Notes under the pieces: generated by a model | What the model was told of the DNA's origin: nothing | Seen by the model: the letters and a program-made list of their open reading frames with translations, nothing else | Databases searched by the model: none | Program-made: the position numbers and the translations under genes | Assembly (NCBI RefSeq): GCF_009389715.1 | Contig: NW_024067938.1 | Coordinates: 124,001 to 188,000, forward strand | Reading direction: 5' to 3' | Length of the DNA stretch: 64,000 nt | From: Phoenix dactylifera | Taxonomy: Eukaryota; Streptophyta; Magnoliopsida; Arecales; Arecaceae | Shown here: in pieces, positions 57,901 to 64,000 of the stretch | How the letters are laid out: each line of letters starts with the position of its first letter | How positions within the stretch are numbered: the first letter of the stretch is position 1

Positions 57901-58492
57901 AGCTCGTCTCAAGAGAACAAATAAAAATCCACAATTGAACCACAGGTCAAATAGCCCTAAATTTTTTCATTCCCTACCTGACTATGATGCTCAAAGCCCC
58001 TAGCGGCGTCACCAGAAGCGCGGGGGCAAACATATAGGCCACAAAATTGGAAATTTCTCCAACAATCACTGCCAAGATTCAAACTTCTCTGAGTTTTATG
58101 ATAGGAATTCGTCAAAAGAGTGTTTTCATTAGATGGAATCGAAGAGAATAGAACTCACTGGTGATCATTCCGACCCACCAGAGTGGCTCCAGGAGATACC
58201 CGTACCCACCTAAGCCTTAAGAATCGAACAAAAAAGAAACTCTTTTCCTCAGCACGGTGATTGAGATGATATCAAGGTTAGGGTAAGGATTCAGGGGAGG
58301 AAGAAACGTACCGGCACGGGCACCTTCGGCACCGGCGCGCCTGAGTCCCTTCTTCTTGAAGATGAAGCTGGCGCCGATGAAGGCGCTGGAGACGACGGCG
58401 AGGAGGAGGCCCTTGAGGTTGTCGGAGAAGAGGGAGGAGGAGGAGGAGGACCCGGCCGGCGGCAGGCCGCCGTTGGTCGGAGAGCGGTCCAT
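45985..58492 (-). CDS. NIPA: NIPA-type magnesium transporter (DUF803), 9 exons (362 aa)
   Basis: Members of this family carry Mg2+ across plasma or endosomal membranes. Exons: 58492-58312, 58209-58159, 58068-57978, 57875-57715, 57615-57488, 57387-57250, 47989-47897, 47818-47701, 46112-45985. They total 1,089 nt, with all phases and GT-AG ends consistent. The start at 58492 gives [14 protein letters not shown] and a Ser run. Then follow [20 protein letters not shown] (TM1), [184 protein letters not shown] and [20 protein letters not shown]. That is about nine membrane segments. The tail ends DYFT after [12 protein letters not shown]. Intron 6 is 9,260 bp and full of insertions. Assignment to the family is firm; the isoform is not. 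Confidence 0.94.
48255..48565. repeat. Diverged direct duplication in NIPA intron 6
   Basis: Two copies of about 140 bases (48255-48400 and 48428-48565) share atgttctgaagata / atgctctgaagata, gataggccattcct / gatagaccattcca and a following ...gtag(g/t)a(g/a)aa block. Divergence is substantial, so the duplication is old. Confidence 0.65.
48753..49001. mobile_element. Short GC-rich MITE between 11-bp direct repeats
   Basis: A 249-bp insert rich in accggtacggttcgg and ggctcggttcaggctgaacc motifs is flanked by TTGATCTAAAC on both sides (48742-48752 and 49002-49012). An 11-bp duplication would fit a Mutator-like element. If the ends are instead taken as CAAGG...CCTTG, the duplication shrinks to 8 bp, which fits hAT. 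A 37-bp stretch near its right end is itself repeated. No coding capacity. Confidence 0.8.
50303..50421. repeat. 57-bp GC-rich tandem duplication inside the hAT element
   Basis: Two copies begin gagtccgagaggagggga (50303) and gagtctgagaggagggga (50360). Both contain the phrase cgcggttaggaggaggggaa. The GC content contrasts with the rest of the intron, which supports an outside origin for this piece. Confidence 0.85.
52288..52481 (+). pseudogene. Captured P58IPK/DNAJC3-like TPR exon fragment
   Basis: The frame reads [20 protein letters not shown], then [40 protein letters not shown] and AT. This matches the second TPR block of plant P58IPK (DnaJ/TPR co-chaperone of the ER), where I recall FSPACSxAKLLKVKLLL...[39 protein letters not shown]. 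The similarity ends at ACATG|GTTTG, where the parent gene would have a splice donor, so the piece seems copied from genomic DNA rather than from mRNA. The J domain and the rest of the protein are absent. It lies wholly inside the hAT element. An open frame begins at 52249, but no start or product is claimed. Confidence 0.78.
53707..53872 (+). repeat. Dispersed repeat, copy 2 (NIPA intron 6)
   Basis: This aligns with the reverse complement of 4757-4945. Shared phrases run in order: atcaagctggatcta, ggatccaaattgtttagggc, ccattctgatccagat and cataagatttaacaacaaa. Divergence of roughly a fifth to a quarter by eye suggests age. Confidence 0.7.
55163..55372 (+). mobile_element. TRIM-like or tRNA-derived SINE-like fossil
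   Basis: Two direct repeats of about 33 bases (55163-55197 and 55341-55372) share the pattern attg-tcg-cctattc-ttaacaa-ttaagctt. Between them lies ggttaacatggtatca, which resembles a primer-binding site, and gagttcaaatccct, which resembles a tRNA B box. It could be a miniature LTR element or a SINE. It is old and noncoding. Confidence 0.35.
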
Positions 58493-59214
58493 CGGTGGGG
58501 CGGCGGACGGCAGTTCATCTAGAAGCCCAGCCAGGTGGATCTCATCGAGCGCGGAAGGCAGGCGGGAGCGCCCAACAGAATATTTATTAGTAATCGAAAA
58601 TACAAAAAAAGAACCGAGAAAGGTATTGACTGGAGATCCTAAGAGAGACAGATCCCACAGTAACAGGTTGGAAAATGGTAGTTGGTGTTCTTATTGCTAT
58701 AGAGAACATGATATATAACCTTAGGGAGAAAGCTAATAATATATATGGAAGACTTTTTTTGCTTATTTTATCATTATATGTTGCGTTAATTTATGGTTTA
58801 AGATCAGAAATATTCTTACTATAAATATTTAAATTTTTATTTTGTGACTTGTATTATTACATAAGCAAATAAAATTAAAAATATAGATCAATTTACAAGG
58901 CTTTGGTGCCTTAGATGTAAATAGATTCGTGCGGTAGTATTTTTTATCCATATAAATTATGGCTGAGTCCGTTTTGATATCATTTGTAACAATTCAGAAT
59001 CTCAACCAAAATGGTTAGCTGAAAAATATTATTTGAATTTCTTAATCAAGTACTCAAAATATATACAGTAAATAATTAATGTTGAGCTAAATATATGTCC
59101 GAGCGTTCCTCAAAGCAAAAATTTATTTTTCATCAAATTTAATGAATATAAACGAAGCATTTTTATTGTGGTGTCCAAGCAGTTTTTAATTTTATGCCGG
59201 CATTTTTGGATCTT
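58493..59214. other. Upstream region of the NIPA gene
   Basis: The first 100 bases after the NIPA start are GC-rich and fit a leader and promoter. The rest is AT-rich without recognisable genes. Confidence 0.45.
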
Positions 59215-59385
59215 GTTTTATTTTTAATTAATATAAATATAATTTTTTGAACACCGTTAGAATAATCGTTATATTATATTAGGGATATATGTAAAATAAC
59301 AAATTTTTACGTAGTTAAACATGTAATTATTAATTTTGAAAGATTATTCATGCAAAATTCGATATTTAGAAGGATATCCAGATTT
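59215..59385. mobile_element. Partial second copy of the foldback MITE
   Basis: This is similar to 13326-13500 in the same orientation. Shared phrases are tttttaattaatataaatat, gttagaataatcgttatatta (gttagaacaaccgttatatta at the first site), atgcaaaattcgatatttag and gaaggat. Only the right half of the element is represented. Confidence 0.8.
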
Positions 59386-59929
59386 TTTACTTATTTTATC
59401 AAAAATAAAACTACTTTTTGTAATAGTTTAATAGGAGTTCTGTTTTGGCAGCCTAACTGCCAGTCCATCACGTGGACGCGGACAGCGCGTCCCACGGCGT
59501 TGGGATTGCCGCGGGTGGCCCCGCCGGGGTTTGTAGCCTACCAAAGTTACCGTCTCACCGGTAACGGATCTTGGAGTCCCTCTCCGGGTTTAAAACGCTT
59601 GTTGGGAGCCGGAGACCGCGATCGAAGGGCGGTAATGTGGCTGATGTGGACTAGGAAGTGGGCAGCGTCATGGAGAGATAAGAGGCACCAGAAAGCACCC
59701 AAAAAAAATAATGGAGAAATCGGTGGGGATCTAAAAGCTCAAGCTGCTAGTCTGGATGTCCCTCTGTTGCCTCCGATCCCCGAATGATGATGCGCGCTGT
59801 TTCCATAGACATATTTTTCGGAGAGCTTACTAGAATGGTTCCAACAGAGTTCGAATTTTTTTATAAAAAATGAAAAAATAAAAAAATAGAGTGAATAATT
59901 ATAGTAATACTGGTATTTGAGGATGCTTC
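59386..59929. other. GC-rich spacer, no gene recognised
   Basis: A GC-rich stretch (about 59440-59790) is open in one frame from 59350 to 59787, but the translation matches no family I know and looks compositional. It could be part of an old repeat. Confidence 0.35.
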
Positions 59930-60320
59930 ATCAATTGATTGATTGCCTTTTATGGAGGATCTCTAGGTTTATTCAGAATCTTCTAGGATTGAACCTTAAT
60001 AAACTTGGGATTGTGTTATAACAACTTGCCAACGTGGAATAACAACCAACATACATACCATAACTATCGGGTATGTGATGGAATTGCTAGAACCATATGC
60101 TCATTTGGACGGAGAGGGATTGATTGATTGATTGCCTTTTATAGAGGGTCTCTAGGTTTATATATAGCCAAGATTCCGAATCTTCTAGGATTGAATCCTA
60201 ACAAACTCATGATTGTGTCGTAACAACTTACCAAAATGGAGTAACAACCAAGAGACATGCAGTAACGGTCTCGCACGTGATGGAATTATCGGAATCTCGT
60301 GCTCACTTGCGCGGAGGGGT
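59930..60320. repeat. Diverged tandem duplication, about 190-bp unit
   Basis: Copies start at about 59930 and 60119. Shared phrases are gattgattgccttttat, ctctaggttta, gaatcttctaggattgaa and gtaacaac, with a final ggaatt...gctca-ttg-cgga block. The second copy has a TATA-like tttatatata. The unit could derive from the promoter part of an LTR, but that is not proven. Confidence 0.75.
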
Positions 60321-60539
60321 TAAATTGCCTTTGCCATGAGAAGATTTTGCCCAACATAGGTTGTTTGCCAAGCTAACAGATCGCTGGACGAGGATGATAG
60401 ATTTTAATACTGGAGGTCAATTGCTTATTGTAAAACCCAGCAAACTGGGCTCGGTCCACTTGACTGGCCAGTCTCTTGGCCTAAAACGAAAAAAAAAAAA
60501 TTTGAAACATGCTATGCACGTGCGAGTTGGGAAGAGACT

Positions 60540-61490
60540 CTCGATTGGGATTTTCTTCCTCCCTAAAATCATCGAACGGAACCCGACTCTAGGTCGGTTT
60601 CCAGTCGCACCCAGGCCTATTTAGAGGTCTTTCTCGACTCCTCTCTCATCCTCACTGGAGAACCGACCTCGATCAGAGCTCATTGCCGGTGTTTTCCTTG
60701 ATTTTTCTTTTCGAGCATCGATCACTTTTACACCATTGCCGCGATCAATCCTCGCCGGAAACCAAGTAAGGACCTGCCCCCCTTGAGCTACTCCTCTCCT
60801 CTTTCTTCCGAATCCTTGGGAACCCCAATGTCGATTGGGGCTCGCTAGATTTTGGCTGAGAAGGGGCAAATCCCTGTTTCCCCTATTTTGAGTAGCGACC
60901 CATTTTTCTTTCGGTTTCGGCTATTTCCGCTGCCGGTGCTCGTCACCGAGGTTTTCTCTTAATTGCCTGCGGTGGCTCATGGCCATGGTCAAAGTTTTCG
61001 GCGGTCGGATACCTCTATTTCATGGTTTAAGGGGTTGAAATCCCTATTTTTGATGGGTTTGGGCACTGCCGACCGCCGATCACTGTCGGCTGCCTGTTGG
61101 TTGGTCGTTGCTCTCCTGACCTAGGCACCACCACAACCACTCCTTTATCTTTCCTTTCCTATTCCTTGGCTAAAGAGAGAGGCCCGGTTCTCTCTCTTTC
61201 TCTGTCTTCCCCATCCTTTCTCTCTTATATTTCTCTCCATCAGACTTTCTTTCTCTACTCTCTATAAAGATGTTAGATCTAATATGGTACCTCTCTCTGT
61301 GATTTTGGATTGATCCTAGTGAAAGGCCCTGACCTATGGTCAGCGGGCAGCACGCCAGCCCCCAGCTTGTCCCTTTCAGATATTGTTAGAAATAATCACC
61401 CCTGATCTCTTTCGAAACCCCTATATCCTAGTGTGAACATGATCAGATGAATTTTGGTTTGACCAGACCAATCGAGTTTTCAGGTACTTT
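60540..61490 (+). mobile_element. LTR-retrotransposon-like fossil sequence
   Basis: The stretch has the look of a long monocot Gypsy-type LTR plus leader. A TATA-like cctatttagaggtctt is followed by C/T-rich, Ser/Pro-type noncoding sequence with several gccggaaaccaagtaagg-like phrases. No internal protein domain was seen in the window, so it may be a solo or partial copy. The ends are not defined. The call rests on resemblance only. Confidence 0.3.
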
Positions 61491-62446
61491 CGTTAGGTCA
61501 ACCCAATGATGATGTTAGAATTAGGGTTTCTATTTTCGGAACAACCATGATGAATTATGATAAAAAAATATAATTTTTAAATACTAAAATTTTAGAAGAA
61601 ATTTTGAAATTGATGGGACCGATACTTTTGATTTACTCGCAAGATAAATAATTTTGCTTAGATTCAACATATTGGTGTAGTTTTTGGGGAGAATGTAATG
61701 AGGATGTTCTGTTTTGAATCTAGAAATCTTCCAGTAATAATTTAGAAGGGAGGTAAAGAAAGGATAGATTTGGAAGCCCTGAATTCAAGTTAATTGTCAC
61801 TCCACTTAGATATAGTATTAGGTCCTGAAATGTTGTACTTTGGAAGTGGGATGAGAAGTTTGCATGCAAAGAGGAAGTATCCAACATGCTCTCTTCTTCT
61901 AGCAGGCATTGATACCTTGTATATGCAATTATGCTACATGAAACATGAGCTATTATGATGAAAATGTCTTCATGATTTTTATAGAGGGACTTATGTTGAA
62001 TCAAATTAAATTTTCATACTTGTATATTTTAATGGAGTTATTTATTCTATCTATATAACATTTATTACTTGGTTATGATTATGTTCAAAGTATTGATGGC
62101 ACGTGCAAGTATTTGATAACTAGCCTTATGAGATTGATACCCAACATCGGATGTAAGTGTGACATAAAATTCAGGCTTAGCCATGGTGCATAAGATGATC
62201 AGAGGTTAATGCCCACTGCAACATGGTGAAGCTTAAAAGAAAAATTATTAAAAGATCTCCTCAATTCTGCCCTCGTTATATTTATATACCGTCATCTTTA
62301 AAAAAAATTATTGTACCATTCTCAATCATAAAGATATGGATATTTTAATTTTTTAATATCTTGTTGACGGAAGCATCACATAACATGAGCACCGTGGCGC
62401 AGGAAGGTGCCACCCCCTGCTTCGAGACATCCGGACTATGATCGGT

Positions 62447-62673
62447 GGTCGTGTGGTCTTTCAAGCCCCATGCGTATTCAGAGAGACTAACGGAGCCGCA
62501 GACTGGATGGCCTCGTATATAGCTAGTCACTCTGGGGGTGCCCTGTAAGTTAGAAGGAGAAAGTTGTCTTGGGCGCTCCTGGACTAGTTGTTTTCTGATT
62601 TTATTAGATATTTTCGTCTTGGAACCGGATGAATCATCCACTTTAGCCAAAAAAAAAAAAAAAAAAAAAAAAA
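62447..62673 (+). mobile_element. 5'-truncated LINE tail with poly(A)
   Basis: The frame ends with FRETNGAADWMASYIASHSG and GAL, then a stop near 62549. This is the RNase H-like C-terminus of a plant LINE ORF2. It continues into a 3'-UTR of about 100 bases and ends in A(25) at 62649-62673. The long A tract implies a young insertion. A clear target duplication was not found. The same end motif (AADW...HSG) is present in the older tail at 20.0 kb. Confidence 0.8.
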
Positions 62674-62797
62674 TCTAATTCAAAATTTTTACTATTAGTG
62701 CACCGTTGAGGCTTTGATTAAATTTTTACATAGGGAAAAAGCAAATTTCGTTATGACCGCCCTCGGCCAGCGCGCTTCTCCTGTTCTCTGTCTCGCC

Positions 62798-62804
62798 TAT
62801 AAAA
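62798..62804 (+). promoter_or_regulatory. TATA box of a possible gene leaving the window
   Basis: TATAAAA in the context cgcctataaaatggcc is followed by a GA- and CT-rich leader with a (TTC)n run at about 62910-62930, typical of plant 5'-UTRs. Confidence 0.55.
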
Positions 62805-62978
62805 TGGCCTTCGCTAGAACCGGAGGGGTCTTGAGCGCGAGAGAGCCAGAGCGAGGCTGGAGAGTCCCCTTCCCTTCTCCTGAGTCCTGATCTCCTTTTC
62901 TTCTCTCATTTCTTCTTCTTCTTCTTCTTCTCTTCTATCACAGATGGCGGAGAGAGGAACTTGAAGGATCTCGGAAAG

Positions 62979-63098
62979 ATGGCTTTGTTCTGGATGGCGA
63001 TCATCGCAGGGATGGGGGTACCTTTCTGGGATCCATTGCAGGCCTTCAGCAAGAAGCGAAGAAGGGGAAAGCCACTGCTGAGAAGAAAGAAGCATTAG
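62979..63098 (+). CDS. Possible small protein or leader ORF (39 aa), unknown
   Basis: The ORF lies 175 bases after a good TATA box and has a strong start context (aaagATGgc). It reads MALFWMAIIAGMGVPFWDPL, then QAFSKKRRRGKPLLRRKKH and a stop. That gives a hydrophobic first 20 residues and a strongly basic tail, like a small single-span membrane peptide. An even shorter ORF (62944, MAERGT) precedes it. A donor-like GAG|GTGCGG at 63113 follows the stop, and T-rich intron-like sequence comes next. It may therefore be only the first exon, or an upstream ORF of a larger gene. I do not recognise it. Confidence 0.35.
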   Translation: MALFWMAIIAGMGVPFWDPLQAFSKKRRRGKPLLRRKKH

Positions 63099-63526
63099 CG
63101 AGGAGAGCTTGAGGTGCGGTCTTCCGATCTGTTGATCTCTTACCGTCATCGTTTATTCTTCTTGCTTGATAGTTGTTTTGGTTCTTTCTTGTCATTGTTT
63201 CTTGGTTTGGATCATTGTTTCTTGATTCGTATCATCGTTCCTAATCCGTTTTTCTTTTTTCTTTTCTTCGGATCATCGTTCCTACTCCGTTTGTTTGTTC
63301 TTTCTTGATTGTTTCTTGATTCGGATCTTTCGGGTCGTCGTTCTTTCTTCATCGTTGAAGTACGTTGCTTCTTGATTTAATACTGACTCTAGATCTCGAG
63401 ATCATCCTTTCTTGATTCCGAATCTAGATGTTGAGACTTGATTCCTGATTGATCGGTTAATTGATGCACTTCGTTTCTTTTCCTTTTGGGGGTTTTGGAG
63501 ATTAGATCCTGAGATCAGATATTTTA

Positions 63527-63620
63527 TTTATTATTATTATTATTATTTAACGGTAAGGAGGCAGAAGCCACCCGAAGTTTTATTAAGAACAAGATAAGAA
63601 TATAGAATTTACAAGATTAG
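63527..63620 (-). mobile_element. Possible LINE 3' end with (TAA)n tail
   Basis: Read on the minus strand, taataaaacttcgggtggct and tctgcctccttaccgtta lead into (AAT/TAA)n at 63549-63527, a pattern common at plant LINE 3' ends. No coding part remains, so the call is tentative. Confidence 0.3.
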
Positions 63621-64000
63621 AAGGCAGCATGAAAAAGAGATGATGAGCAGGAACATTGTGCTTCATTTCTCGCTTCATCAAATCCTCTCCCTCTTGTATG
63701 TCAGGCTCTTCCTCAATACCATTCTACCAGACGTCATCAAGCCCAAGAAATCGAAAATAGGTTGGAGAAGGTCTGCTCTCCTTTTTGACTGTTCTGTTTC
63801 AGGAAGTTTTTTTTTTGTCTTACTTGCTGTTTAACTTTACGAGATCAGATAATCTTCTTGAATTAAAATATTCTTTTTTTATTCTTCTTGAAATAGTCAA
63901 ATCTTGGCCATCTGCTGATCGGATGGCTTTCTTCTCTTTTTTTATCCCATTTTGGTTCTCTATTGAGGCACAAGCAGAATAATCTGATTTTTTTTTGGGA

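Noticed and set aside
59350-59787. 145-codon ORF as a gene
   Set aside because: No family match; it begins in MITE sequence and runs through a GC-rich stretch, so it looks accidental.

Overview
This is nuclear DNA from a flowering plant. The evidence is long AT-rich introns, plant-specific gene families (dirigent, DUF688, plastid cystathionine beta-lyase) and plant-type transposons. The gene structures and repeat style suggest a non-grass monocot, possibly a palm; that is inference from memory of such genomes.

Six host genes could be read. (1) 1198-1764 (+): an intact single-exon dirigent protein. (2) 3576-8784 (-): QCR8, the small subunit of mitochondrial complex III, 72 aa in two exons split by a 4,990-bp intron. 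(3) 17476-18077 (-): a DUF688-family gene that needs one change of frame. (4) 24650-32507 (-): plastid cystathionine beta-lyase, 13 exons, 473 aa, with one GC-AG intron. (5) 35186-44508 (+): the plant homologue of erythroid differentiation-related factor 1, 9 exons, 1444 aa. (6) 45985-58492 (-): a NIPA-type magnesium transporter, 9 exons, 362 aa. For the four spliced genes every exon joins in phase. Cystathionine beta-lyase and EDRF1 are divergent (2.7 kb between start codons). EDRF1 and NIPA are convergent (1.5 kb between stop codons). The genes serve unrelated household tasks: methionine synthesis, respiration, Mg2+ transport and lignan/lignin coupling. I see no joint pathway.

The rest is rich in mobile DNA. 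The best find is in the 9,260-bp sixth intron of NIPA. It is a 3,269-bp hAT-type element (49959-53227) with 12-bp terminal inverted repeats and a perfect 8-bp target duplication. It has no visible transposase but carries a recognisable fragment of another gene, the TPR region of a P58IPK/DNAJC3-like co-chaperone. That makes it a gene-capturing 'Pack-hAT' candidate. The same intron holds a small element between 11-bp direct repeats, a dispersed repeat, a TRIM- or SINE-like piece and an old duplication.

The 8.7 kb between QCR8 and DUF688 holds a CACTA-type terminus next to a block carried in three copies, each like a 5'-UTR exon ending in a splice donor. It also holds a foldback MITE with a second copy near 59.3 kb, and a 1.29-kb inverted-repeat element whose core is a 138-bp AT-rich tandem array. 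Two 5'-truncated LINE tails end in the same short RNase H C-terminus (20.0 and 62.5 kb), and an Au-like SINE lies in a cystathionine beta-lyase intron.

The last 6 kb (58.5-64 kb) is mostly repeat-derived, including LTR-like material. From 62.8 kb a TATA box is followed by a transcript-like leader and a 39-codon ORF in good start context. This may be the 5' end of a gene that continues past the window.
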